Of a stretch of 64,000 bases of DNA, positions 11,434-23,188 are shown one piece after another. This DNA comes from Agapanthus africanus. Lineage: Eukaryota; Streptophyta; Magnoliopsida; Asparagales; Amaryllidaceae. The notes beneath the pieces are model-generated. The model was given only the letters and a program-made list of their open reading frames with translations, had not been told where the DNA came from and did not search any database. A program made the translations under genes and the position numbers. The DNA lies in the NCBI GenBank assembly GCA_030015575.1, contig JASDDO010000018.1:381419908-381483907 (forward strand), read 5' to 3'. Position 1 is the first letter of the stretch; every line of letters begins with the position of its first letter.

Positions 11434-13615
11434 TGTAGGGTTGTTTAGCACGGCAGCAAGGTTTCAGGAGGCATCGTCCATGCCATATTTAAATTTTTGC
11501 CATTCTAGCTAACCCTAACCCTAGAATCGATACTAGAAAATCCGACGAAATGAATGCAAACAACTTTGCAACTAAAGTGAACAAGAAATACAACCTTTGT
11601 AGACCGGTCCTTCACTACAATAGCTCCGTATAGTAGTCCTTTCGCTGCGATCACAAACTCCCAGACTCTAGAAAGGCTCCTATGAAGATATGGATAAGCT
11701 TGCATCGAAGTCTTTAAGGCCGAAGATGATCTACGTCGAGGAGACACTATCTCATGCTACCTCTTCACTAATGGTGAGATTAATGAAGCAAACACCCTAA
11801 ACTAAATGGCTAATAGTAGAGGATGATGAAGTAGGAAGTAGGCTCACTTTAGTTTTATTTTTCTCACAAGATTTCATCACTTAGAAAAAACTAGCAGGTT
11901 TTTTCTCTTGAGGAAGAAGAAGAAGTGATGAAGAAAATGAATGAGAGAGTGAGATTAGAATTGCAACCATGGGTGAGTTAGTGTCATGCCTAACTCATGT
12001 AGAGAATAAACCATAGTCTAAGGTTAAGGGTTGGGTTAACAAATATCTTAAGTTAGACAAACAAGTTGAATAAGTCAATGCTCTACTAGCTTCTCCAAGC
12101 TTAACCTTGATTAAATCCAAATGTTTGATTTGCTTAAAACAAATAAAACCTTAGCTTTAACCCTAGCATCGTATAAATCTCATACATACATGTTGCATGC
12201 GTAACCTAACATGATACATAATATACATCACATATATATAATATATGCAAAGTGAGAAAAAGAAATGGTCAAGTGAGCAATATTAGTTAATGTAAATTCA
12301 TATATCATATATATATAATTATACATTAAATCATTAAATCAACGCTTGGTTTAATGATCCGGCTATATCACATATAACCGACTAATATCAATAATATCAA
12401 CTTACCGAATCAACACTTGATTCGATAATCTGACTATATCACATATACCCGTCCGATATCACATATCGCGAGAATACAGTACGGTATTACATACTCGTAT
12501 CAATCTCAATCCCGCACATATCACATATGTGCTCCTACTCCGTTTCGCATGAACCAGGAAACCTCTGTGTAGGACTCTAAAGACTCGTCAATACGCCGGC
12601 AGTAGGTGATGATCATATCAAACACTCACAAGCCGCAAGCGGTCTGCTAAACGTAACGGCCACCCGGGTATTGAGCGATCAGAAGATCAACAAGCAAGCC
12701 TGCTCATACTCCTGCGAATCTAATTAGTAACACTACCGTACAGTCCGGTCTCTTCGTCTGATATGTCGTATATCACAGCCTGAAGGTGGTATAACGTCAG
12801 ACCGCAATAGCCTGATAAGTCATGCCGATGCAAGATCCATAACGGTTCGAGAAACTACTAATAACACTTACCAGTAAATCTCAGCAACCCTGGCCAGGGA
12901 TTTCCTGTTATGGCCAATAGAGCATAGCGCAACATCAACTCCCAATACCGGGAGAGACGAAACCCCTCCTATCGTTTATTGCCTCCATGTGACTCGGGAC
13001 TGTACCCAAAAACCACCTTTTTGCACGATCTCTTGACCGTGGTATGGTAGAAATCAAAGCACAGTGGGAATCACACAAGACTCTATGACGATCTCGGGTC
13101 TACAAACTAACCTGTACCAGTATCACCAGAGAACTGCTATCCTACGATAGGTATGATACCATCTAGGAGTTCTCGGCGAGTCCGTTCAGTGTACTTAGTC
13201 TCCACTGAGCACCCGTATAACTTCTCTGATGTCAAACACCAATGGATATGGGATCATCTATCGCCCATCACATGGGTCAAGAAGCGTATACGCTAGTCTA
13301 CTATGGAGTATCGATGCCCTGTCTCGATACTCCCTTGACTAGGAACAATTATAGGGTGTACTTCTGGACTACCCTCGGCCCCACTAGTATGATCTTCATC
13401 ATAGTCCTGGTAGTCAAGTACACATCCTAAGGGTTTTGTCAACATGTGAGAGCAAGACAGTATCATGTATACAAGTCAACATGTTATGAAAAAGAGCAAC
13501 CAGATAGCATACTATCATATCGAGCAAGAAAGTCCTCCCTATATATGTCCAGGCATCCACTACAATATACATCCCATGTACAGTAATGGTCTCTAGGGTA
13601 TACATATAACTAACA
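11434..13615 (-). repeat. 3' LTR of copia1 (2,182 bp)
   Basis: Starts tgtagggttgtttagcacgg and ends ...catataactaaca at 13,615. It matches 28,920-31,104 along its length with many substitutions and matches the solo LTR at 36,794 in reverse complement. Short open frames (11,505-11,747; 13,242-13,605) are inside the LTR and are not genes. Contains aaccctaaccctag near 11,514, which is not telomere. Confidence 0.9.
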
Positions 13616-13626
13616 TTCTCCCACTT
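13616..13626 (-). promoter_or_regulatory. Polypurine tract of copia1
   Basis: In element sense AAGTGGGAGAA directly before TGTTAG of the 3' LTR. copia2 has AAGTGGGGGAT at the same place. Confidence 0.8.
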
Positions 13627-15699
13627 GTACTAAGGCCATCTGTTGTAGTATCCAATACCCAACAATATAGCAGTGGTTGTAGTATCCCATACTCAACCAT
13701 CCCAAAATCTCTCAAATAGTATTTGGGGAAGCAGGCCTTGATGAGTGGATCCGCCGTGTTAACCTCAAAATCTACTCTCCTAATCTCGATCCCTTGGAGA
13801 TCAACCATCTCCCTGAACAGGTAATACTTGCCTCAGAATATGTCTGGAACGCTGATGGGACCTGCGTTCTTAAGCCAAAGCCACAACTCCATTGTTGTCA
13901 CAATAACAGTTATTGGACGCTCAATGGTAGGAACCTTATTCATCTCATGAACAAGAAATGCCCAAACAGCCACTTTGGCAGCATCATTGGTAGTAATGTA
14001 TTCAGTCTTTATAGTCTAGTATGTCACGGTATCTAGCTTGGAACTCTTCTAACATATCGTCCCTCCACTGAGGGTAAAGACAATGCCTGTAACTGACTCT
14101 CAGTCAGCCATATCACTCTAGAAGGTGGAACCAAGAACATTCATTTAGTGCTTCTCAAGTACTTAATAATGTCCTCCACAGTTGTCCAGTGATTCTCCTA
14201 AGATCCGATTAATTCCTTATCACTACACCTAGTGAGTCATCTATATCTGGTCTGGTACATAACATCGCATACATGATAGAGCCTACTGCCGAAGCATAAG
14301 GTATCCCTTGCACGCGAGTGATCCATGAGTAAGTGGGCCAACCACCACTCTTAGAATCCTCTATACTAAACCCCTTTAGTATGGTGTTAATGTACCTTGA
14401 TTTGGGACACTACCAATATCCACTTAAATCTATCACCATAGATCATAATCCACAAGATGTAGTAGGTATCATCTAGATCTTTCTTGGAGAATCCTCATGA
14501 TAAGAGGAGTTTGACCAAGTGTAGCATAGGAAACCATTTCCTATCAAGAGTGTGTTATCTACGTATAATACGTGGAAGACAACCTTACTCTCTACAACCT
14601 TCTTGTATATACACGGTTCATCTACCATTTTGATGAAGTCAAACTCTTTGACTGTTACATCAAAACAGATGTTCCAAATCCACGATGCGCGTATTGATCC
14701 TGATGGACTTAAGTATAGCTTTGAAAGTCTTAACTTTTCCATCTACACCAAGAATCTTCTCAAGATCCATTTTCTCCCAATGGGTTTTACCCCTCCAGGT
14801 GCAACATGCAAAGTCATACTTTGTTGGTGTACATGGATTCCATCTTTGATCATATAGCATCCAGCCTTTTCATAGAGTCGCCACTCGTGATGGCCTGCCT
14901 GAACCTAGTTGGGACATTATCAACCATGGTGCAATCCATGCTCCCACTGTCACTGAGAAGACTGCAGTATCTTTCAAGTGGATGAGGAACCCTACCAGAT
15001 TCGCGGAGAGGCTGAGATTCATTGGAAACTATTGAATCCTTTGGTTTCACCAAATCATCAGCTGTTAGTTTGTCTAGCAGGAACTTCTTCCAGTTCTACT
15101 TCATGACCACTAATTTCTTCACAAGAAATTCCTTTTCTAAAAAGGTGGCAAGCTGAGAAACAAAACACCTTTTGCTCCTCAGAGTGGTAGATGATATTCC
15201 CTCACAAATGTTTGGGATGTCCTAACAAACTTATACAGAACTGACCTTGCCTCGAGTTTGTCTGGATTGTCCCTTTCAACATAGGCCGGACAACCCCATA
15301 TCTTAACTCGTTTAAGACATGGTCTTTTCCCACACCATATCTCATATGTAGTGGTAGGCATTGATTTGGTTGGAACCCCATTCAATAGGTATGCAGCATC
15401 TCAAGTGCATAACCCCAAAAGGAAATAGGAAACTCAGCAGTACTCATCATAGAGGGTACCATATCTCATAGGGTGCGATACCTCCGCCCTGATACACCAT
15501 TGTGCTGTGGTGTACTCAAAGGAGTAAGCTAAGAGAGAATCACATTCTCCTTTTAGAAAATCCAGGAACTCCATGCCCAACTATCCGCCTTCTTGATCTC
15601 ATCGAAGGACTTTAATACTTCTACCCGTCTGGTTCTCAACTTCATGCTTATATTCCTTAAATTTCTCAAAAGTCTCAGACTCGTGTTTCAAAAGGAACA
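13627..15699 (-). pseudogene. copia1 pol remnant: integrase C-part, RT, RNase H
   Basis: Pieces in element order from right to left: integrase C-terminal region (15,179-15,385: PTTTYEIWCGKRP, LEARSVLYKF), linker (14,850-15,053), RT start (14,660-14,860), RT palm second half (14,473-14,742) and RNase H tail (13,593-13,808: IRRV, NTADPLIKA). Comparison with copia2 shows about 80 residues missing between 'VDGKVKTFKA' and 'LKSI', which removes the first RT catalytic motif (copia2 MDVKTSFLNG). The second motif is YVDN instead of YVDD. Many frameshifts. A 34-bp-period duplication sits at about 13,642-13,697. Confidence 0.85.
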
Positions 15700-17432
15700 T
15701 GGTCGCACGCCAAAAACGTGTCGGATATTTAGAAGTTCTAAAGTTTAACCGTGATCAGGACGGTGTCGCTTTGCAGCTAGCCGCGATGAGCACGGGTCGA
15801 TCCACAGGGAGACGGAGCGTTTTATGTTCTTGTTCTTACGAGTTAACGCGCGTGGCGGATTTGTTTGTTATCTAACCTATGTGTTATATTCAAGTATAAG
15901 GCTTGTTAGGAAACGATAGGATAGTGTAAGTTAATGGATTCCGTATTCAAGTACTTTGAGCCGAACTTAACCAATGAAGCTAGAAAAATTGGCAACAACG
16001 TGGATTAGAGGACTTAAGCACGGTATTCATGGAATCCGGCTTATTGACCCTTGTCCGCCCGTTCTTGTCTCTTGCTTTTGCCTCCGGCCAAACCGAATGC
16101 AGCCGGTCACGGTTAAGAATCACCTTTACCTTGGTAGGGTAGGGTGCCTAACGGAGCGTTTGGGTAAGATTTGGGCGGGGTTTCAAATGGGAAAAGACGG
16201 GAAAAGGACATGAGAAGCGAAATGTTAACTTACAAAATCTTTCTCTTTTCCTAACAACAATATTCACACCATTCACAAAACAAACCAAAAAGAGATAACA
16301 AAAGAGAAGAACAAAGAAAAGAAAAGACTACAAACAAGTAATTAAATGACATGGTAATAAATTGCAAGTAATAAAAGACAAGAATGAAAATGCATGTAAG
16401 TAAAAGAGCGAGTAAGAAAGACTAAGAACCATAGAACCCAAAACAAGACATGAGTTCAATAACCAAATCTTAAACTTGCAAGCTCAATGAAGAGGTTGCA
16501 AGATCAAGAAGAGGCAAAGAACTCATGGTGAATGAAGGCACAAAAAGAGATCTTTATTAATCTTTAAGAACGGTACAACCCTTGAGATCAATAACCAACC
16601 CTTAAACCTTCAAGCTCAATGAAGAGGTTGAAGAATCAAGAGAAGGTTAAGAACTCAAGGGGACTAAGCTATTTACAAGAAAGGAGAATAGAAAACTTGG
16701 ACAAAGAATGACAATCCAAGACTAAAGAATGATCTTTGAACCTTTGCCCCATGGTCTGTATTTATAGGCTCCAAAGAATGGAGGGAAATTCGAATTTTTA
16801 AATCAACACAAAATCTTTAGCATTGAATGCTCATTACTTCAGGTCCATTTGTGACTTGATTCATGGCTGCCCCCATTATGGTCCATGTTGATTTGTCTAG
16901 TTGATTTTGGTTTGGACTTATTATTGGAGGGAAATTTGAATCTTTAAATCAACACATAATCTTTAGCATTAAATGCACATTACTTCATTCCCACATGTGG
17001 CTTGATTCATGGATGCCCCATTATGGCTCATGCTGATTTGTTTGATTCCTTTTGATTTGAACACATGCTTTTTAGTCTTGAATGCATATAAAATCATATG
17101 CATATAAAATCATCTCCTTGAATGCATATAAAATCATATCCACATGTGCTTAAAAGTCTTGTGTACACACTTGTTGTGCTGGACCATTTAGATAAAAATA
17201 TGTGTACACAACTTGTTACGTAAAGGAACTCCTGAAGTATTGGTCGGTTTGCGTTTCTGGTCGCAGTGTCTTCCCTCAAGTGATATATCTGTGCTTTTGG
17301 ATGCAGTTCCAGTATTTTGTCATGAATACCTGTAATCTATAATACTGAGTAGACACTGGTTAATAATACCGATAAATACAACAAATAGATAATGAATGGG
17401 CGGTATTAGAATGCAGTTTTCTGATATGAACA
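15700..17432 (-). repeat. 3' LTR of A2 (1,733 bp)
   Basis: tggtcgcacg...gatatgaaca. Near-identical to 23,189-24,922. Contains the diverged internal duplication (about 16,452 and 16,583, gcaagctcaatgaagagg-type units) and a purine-rich stretch about 16,260-16,440. Confidence 0.95.
16756..16768 (-). promoter_or_regulatory. Probable TATA box, A2 3' LTR
   Basis: CCTATAAATACAG in element sense; identical site in the 5' LTR at 24,245-24,257. Confidence 0.6.
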
Positions 17433-17447
17433 AATACCCCCAAACTT
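17433..17447 (-). promoter_or_regulatory. Polypurine tract of A2
   Basis: AAGTTTGGGGGTATT in element sense, abutting the 3' LTR start (TGTTCATATC). Confidence 0.85.
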
Positions 17448-18943
17448 ATCTTTTGCTCGTCCCGAGCAAAACCATTTATTCACAAAAGAAAATCCTAACC
17501 GCACTTTCGCAGGGAACGCGATTGCACTGAGCGTGTGCAACAAGCCGTTAAACCTCTAGGTGTCCCTAGTAGGAGGAGTGTTGTCTCCTGAGCGTTTTCA
17601 GCGGATACTACCCACAAAATCCCGTCAAGCTAGTTTTGCGAAATAACTATGATTCAAACGCTAAGGTTTTGTTTAAAAGATAACAATTCTATTATCCTAA
17701 ATTTAGAACCATCGAACCTTTATTTTTCACACCTCGCTTCTCTTTTAACCTAAGATTTTATATGTCTTTACGTGTAGTGCAAATAGTGTCGTTAAGTTTC
17801 AAAAGGATCGATTAAAATCATCATGTCATAAAATAAAGCCCAGATAAAAATTTAGAAAGGATCACATAAGTTTTATAAAGAGTTAAGTATTACTCAAGTT
17901 TCGTTTTCCAGTAAGGTTTCAAATTCCGAATTTCTATCTTCCTTAACAGGAAACTAGGTCTTATTTTTCACTCCACCTTTTTCTTGTTTTCATTTCATAC
18001 ATACTTCTGTGAACGTGCAATAGTCTTTATCATAGAATAAAACCTTCATATCTCCGCTAGAAATACTTTTTTATAAAAACCTGTCTTTTGTCATGATTAT
18101 TCTCACACAAAGAACCGTTAGGAATTTTAACTCGGAGAGAACACTTGCTTGACTTTGTTTTAATCTGGACTTTCTAGGCTTCTTAGCGAGCTTTGGGCCA
18201 ATGCTCCCAAACCAGTTGGTTATAGGGCATTAGGTGTAGAGACACCCCAGCGGACTTAATTACTCAAGTTACCTAGGCCCAAAAACAAAAGACAATGATG
18301 ATTTAATGCGAACGGAGATATAACCGGTAGTTCAATTATTTTTTTGGATAAAAGATGTGTTTAGTGGGTTAGGTGTGTAATCATTCCAATCAAGAATCAG
18401 ATGGGTTATTCTTAAGAATTAGTTCCAATTAAGGTATCAATAATATCCCTTCATATCCACCTCTCTTTATAAACTAGTCTTGATATTACTTATTTCAGAA
18501 CAAACCTATTTGATCCTCAGAAAATAATTTATCCATTTAAAAGTCTTCAGACATAATAGACTTGTCATCTAATTTTCAAAACTCACGACACGTGTAGTGT
18601 GATGTAAAGACGTATATTAGCTATAGTTAACTTCAAAGGAGAGTTATCTTTCAGGTTTTCAAAATCTAAAAATAAGATTTAGTTATTCTTATCTTATCAA
18701 ACAAACCGTCGAAATATTGAATCTATGTTCTCCCACTAGCTAACTTGACGATAAAGTTTTTATGTTTTTAGAAAATTTTCTGATTTTTATAGGTTTTTAA
18801 GTAAGTATGCGAATGCAGAATATACAAATGAATGCGAAGGTAGAAAGCTTACCGAGCACACCCCCAAACTTAAACTTGACAGTGCCCTCACTGTTAGGCT
18901 ACACTAAGAGGGTCAAAATTATCGGTGCCTCCCCAAAAACAAT
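17448..18943 (-). other. 3' non-coding region of A2
   Basis: No gene supported. The two blocks shared with B are at about 17,500-17,625 and 18,190-18,255. The rest is AT-rich and has no long open frame. A short pyrimidine run acccccaaacttaaac near 18,860 resembles a second PPT-like tract. Confidence 0.6.
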
Positions 18944-21047
18944 TTATATACTAAAATAAAAACCAAAAAATATGTACACCAAAAGGTTCCCCTCCAAACT
19001 TAAGTAAAACAGTGTTTCCACTGTTAAGCGTTGAAGTTCAGGATTAGGAGGGAAAGAGAACAGTATCAAGCTATACAAGGCCTTACAAAGGCCAAAAGTG
19101 ATCACCAACCATTCAAAAATTCTATCATGATAATATGCGGGTTGGTGAAAGAAGATGAAGAGAAAAGAAATGGAGAATACGCGAGACCGTATGGAGATAG
19201 AAGCGGGATACGGTCTCGGTATATGAGAGGAAGAATGGCGGAAAGGGAAAAGAAATGGTGTACGAACTTGAGGGTTGAAATGGAGTGAATAAATTAGCAC
19301 AATATGTAATGACCGATGTGTAAAAAGCGATTGTGCTAATCTATCAACCCGTCGAGAGATTGGGTCAAATACCATAAGATTCGTCAGAAAACATGGGTAC
19401 ACCGAACTTGGTAAACCAGACATAGGAAATGAAAGTGATGCAGTTTCGTGCAAGGTCGGAATGATGGAAGGGACGAAGGGGAGTGATTTAGGGATAGTCT
19501 TATTCTCACCTAAGTAAATTGTCTCGAACTCGAAAGATTCCATCAATGTTTCGAATTGACTGTGAGCAACCGAGTTTGATGGTTCAACTAACTCATCTAA
19601 AAATTCAAAGGACTCAAACTCGGACGGTGAGTCTTCAACATCGTCCGAAAAAGTGAAACACTATAATCGTTATCGGCTGTGAGAAGAGTGTCAGATTCAA
19701 GGAGGAACGCACTAGTGGCGTCAAATGTGCTGTGATTGAACAGAAATTTTTCAAACTCACAGTCCTCCTGCATGATCTTTTGCGTGGTCGGAACGATGGA
19801 AAGGATGGAGGGTGATTTAGGAAGTATAACAGTTAAAGGTTCAGGAGGATGAATTGGAAAATCCGACACATCAAACAAAAATGGTTCATCCTCAATACTA
19901 TCTTCAATACTCTCCTCAATATTATCCTCATAATTCTCCTCAAAAATTATCTCATCCATGCAAATCTCATCAAAATCAAGACGCATATGAAGTTTGGGAG
20001 AAACATTTAATGACTCGGGATGATGAATTGGAGAGAAAATTTTAGTCAAATCTACGGGTTCATTATCCAAAATACTCCCTGCGTCAATATCCTCAATCAA
20101 GTGAAAATTAATATTCTCAGACTCCTCATCAAAAGCATGGATTTCAATCGATTCTGGTTCTAAGATGGAAGTGTAGAGGTCAAAAGGTTTAGAATTGGTT
20201 TCACTTGGAATGGACCCTTCATAATCTGGTAAATCAAACACTACAAAATCGCACAACTCATTAAACGTTCTATCTTTAATCGGTAAATCTTTTGGGACAC
20301 TAGATAGACATTCAAAACTGGACTTTTGTGATTCAATTTGCAATGGGTAGGTTTGATTAGGAAGGGTGTACAACTCACTTTCACTACTCAAATTCTCAGC
20401 CTGTCCTACCGCCTCATCATACATTGTAAAATGTGGAGCTAGTTGAAAACTAGCTATCGGGTCACTAGGTTGTATGAGGGCGGCCATGGACGCATTCAAA
20501 TCCATCATCTGTTGGTATGACGCTACCCTAAAGTCTTCCAACATTTGTTCCAGACTAGACGTAGGTTGTGAAGGGGTTTCAGTAAAAGATTCAAAGTTGT
20601 TTTGATACTGGAAACTCCCAAACGACGGTTCAGAAGCAATGTCTAGGGAAGGTGCAAAAGTTGGGTAGGACTCGTAGGAATTGAATGGCTGGACAGGGGT
20701 AGGATCAACATACGAATAAGAAGGTGAATGGAATTGTTGATCCATAGAATTTGTAGTGGTGAAAGGAGTGAAAGATCGGCTACGGGATTGTTTAATATGT
20801 TCAGCGAGGGACAAAGGACGACTTGCAAAAGGGGTATCAATATAAGAGGATGGGGACGTTGAAAAGGTTGATAGAAAGTGGATTGCGGAGTGCAAGTGTT
20901 TGTCCTAGATGCGTCTATACGATCTTTCAATGAAATTTTGGGTATGGATGGATCGTTCGAAGTTCGACCAAAACAAGAACCGTAGGAAGCTATGTCTGGT
21001 TGTGGGTACCAAAGTTCAGCAAGGGTTTTTCGAGGTGTGGTACCCAT
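18944..21047 (-). pseudogene. A-type gag-derived ORF of A2, two frameshifts
   Basis: Starts at the ATG at 21,045-21,047 (MGTTPRKTLAELWYPQP). The frame changes near 20,855, where A2 has ggggacgttg but A1 has ggggtaggttg (a 1-bp loss). It then reads 432 residues to 19,597, shifts again near 19,640 and ends at 18,944. The middle has SQPTSSLEQMLEDFR, similar to the coiled segment of Athila gag C-termini, then a long acidic stretch (EENYEDNIEESIEDSIEDEP) and CEFE...DATSAFLL shared with the post-protease tail of B. The last 110 residues are hydrophobic and share FHQP.YY.DRIFEWL with B. It looks like a gag-pro ORF that lost gag core and protease. Function unknown; conservation with A1 suggests it was once translated. 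Confidence 0.7.
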
Positions 21048-22440
21048 GATATGAAGAGAGAAGAAGAAAGAAAGGATAAGAAAAGGAGAGGAAAAAGAAT
21101 ATGATTTTTTTTAAATTTTTTTTAAAGTTAGTTATTAACAAAAGAATGAAATATACACACAAAAAGAATCTGGACCAAAAACAATCATGACACAAAAATA
21201 CCACACACCTAATCGTTCTAGGGTTCACCTAGGTCAACTAGACATGCTCAAGAACTTGATTGGCGAAGTAAAACTGTGTCGAGAAATAGGCTCAAGATAC
21301 ACTGATTACGAGGCCAGATAAGTGCAAAGATAAGGGGAGGTTTTCCGACGCTTTCGCGAAGGTCCTTAATTAAATAACCCTTTCTCTTTTGGTGGTTTCG
21401 CCGTGAACACTTTCCTAGACACCCCATAAACAATATACCGTTAAACGGTATTCTAAACACAGTTAACCTCTTCTAGTGAGCGCGAAATCCTTAAAGTCTT
21501 AAAGTCTAGTTTCTTTTAAAATTTGTGCGGGTAAGCGTTATATTTAGTTTCATGATTTGTGGACCACGGAAAAAGGTGATGAAATCCTTTACCGTATGTT
21601 GTGGGGTTCGCTTGCCCTTAAGTCCGTATTAATATATGCAATGTGCAAATCAATGAAAAAATTTGTTCAAAATTTCAAACAATCTTTTTTTTTAAGCGCG
21701 GCACTGCAACAAATACGGGTTAGTCATTTTTTTTTGGCGTTTGCTAGCGAACTTGCAACGAATCCTGCAAATATATTATATTGGAAGCGTCGGATTTGAG
21801 AAGAAGGTGTTAGTAAAGTACGTACCGTTAAGTTGTTGGTTAAGAAACCCCCGTTGAATCGAATCCGGTAAGCTTGAAAAGTTCGCTTGCGCGGGGCAAA
21901 CTACCCGGATCTTTGGCACTGTTCTTCGTAACCACCTTGATTTTGAATGTGCACTTTGCTCCCCACGCCCGCTGTTCGCGAATCCGCAAAATCTGAAATG
22001 TCGGAAAAAATGGATATTAGTGCGGAAAAACGATACGAATGCCCAAATACCTGCACACTAAAAATTATAAAAAACAAACAATAAAAATGGGACAAAAACA
22101 GAACACTGAAGCACATAGAAAAATATTGGAGCCAATGGGGAAGCTCTGGCCGGCGACGCCGGATTTGGAGGGTGTGTCGTCGGTTTTCTTGTGGCAAATG
22201 GGCTTCAATTTTTTTTGGTGTCTCAATGTTCTATTAGTGACTCACTGGTATTGTTTATCTTTTCTGTTTCGTTACAGAGTGCAAGCAGGTACGAAATCCA
22301 GAGAACAAAATGAGTTAGCAAAGTTAATTTTTTGTTTGGTTTTGAAATTTTGATTTTTTTTAGTTTGTTTTAGAAAATAGGGTTAGATGGATATTAACAA
22401 GATTAACCCGAAATAACAAAAACAAAAAACGTTACCGCCT
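21048..22440 (-). other. Non-coding leader of A2
   Basis: Aligns with the A1 leader. Contains the shared module (21,333-21,429) and a GC-rich dyad pair about 22,148-22,184 (ggccggcgacgccgga). Short open frames overlap it in both directions with no known similarity. Confidence 0.7.
21333..21429 (-). promoter_or_regulatory. Shared leader RNA module, A2 copy
   Basis: Perfect cgctttcgcg (21,349-21,358) gives CGC-GAAA-GCG in RNA. The 8-nt palindrome ttaattaa (21,366-21,373) sits between ggtc and aacc. A second hairpin around ggtttcgcc and then ctagacacc follow. Compare A1, copia1 and copia2 entries. Confidence 0.55.
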
Positions 22441-22457
22441 CCCCGGCAACGGGACCA
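22441..22457 (-). promoter_or_regulatory. Second, inner PBS-like site of A2
   Basis: ccccggcaacgggacca in window sense; the adjoining leader is the one that follows the PBS in A1, so this is the leader's original PBS. It is now 700 bp away from the LTR. Confidence 0.75.
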
Positions 22458-22459
22458 TT

Positions 22460-23162
22460 TGATTGTCACGTTCTAACCGTGTTGTGTTTAAAAAGAATTT
22501 TGAAATTACCGCAATCAAAACGGTGTCGCTTGTAGCGAGCCGCGATGAATACGGGTCGTCCGCAGGGAGATGGTAAGTTTTTTATTGCTTGTTTTAACGA
22601 GTTAATACCGTGTTTTGATTTGTTGGTTAACCAATTGTCGTAACAAAGATATGAATAAAAAGGACTTGTTAAGGGTAGTAATAAGTTAGATTGTATGAAG
22701 GTGATGTTTGCCAATTCCTTATAGCCCCCAACTTAGTATTGACACTAAAGCAATAGGTAACAACGCGGATTAGGGAAATTGAAATACGGTATTTGCGGCA
22801 TTTCGCTAAATCCGTTTTCCTTGTCCCTTGTCCTTCCGTTGTTATCTCTTGATTTTACCCTTCGGCAAACCACGGGCAATCCGGTCATGATTAAGGATCA
22901 TCACTATCATGGTAGGATAGGATGCCTAGTGAGCGGAGTTGCGGGTGATTTGCACAGAGTTTCAATAGGCAAGTTTTAGGTTTTAAAGTTTGGACAAAGA
23001 AAATCTTCGAATACGATTTAACATATTACACCCTTAACAAGTGAAAAGATTACTCACACATATTTACAAATTAAAAAGAAAGAAAAGAGAAGATACATAA
23101 AAAATTGCAATGAAATAAAGATGAAAAGAGAACCGATGTGTTCAAGCGTGTTATCTCCAAGT
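22460..23162 (-). repeat. LTR-tail-like segment between the two PBS sites of A2
   Basis: Starts tgattgtcacg beside the inner PBS and carries the U5 block (acggtgtcgctt, gccgcgatgaa, acgggtcgtcc) and further diverged similarity to the first 650 bp or so of the A2 LTR. It ends abruptly where the outer PBS begins. Read as the R-U5 part of a different Athila-like LTR. It contains no gene. Confidence 0.7.
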
Positions 23163-23186
23163 GTTCGATCCCCGGCAACGACGCCA
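23163..23186 (-). promoter_or_regulatory. Outer PBS of A2 with extended tRNA-Asp match
   Basis: The window strand matches the tRNA-Asp 3' end over 24 nt with a single difference (a at 23,181), from the GTTCGA of the T-arm to the terminal CCA. Other Athila-type PBS sites here match only about 17-18 nt. Confidence 0.8.
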
Positions 23187-23188
23187 TT

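Noticed and set aside
11511-11526. aaccctaaccctag, also near 28,999, resembling plant telomere repeat
   Set aside because: Only about two units, inside the copia1 LTR at the same place in both LTRs; an LTR motif, not a telomere or interstitial array.
13537-13547. tatatag/ctatata in copia1 LTRs (also 31,027-31,037 and 36,862-36,872) as promoter TATA
   Set aside because: It lies only about 70 bp from the LTR start, leaving almost no U3, and is absent from the related copia2 LTR; a promoter role is not supported.
23163-23186. Possible tRNA-Asp gene because of a 24-nt match
   Set aside because: Only the 3' end is present and it abuts an LTR; no D-arm or anticodon arm upstream. It is a primer binding site.
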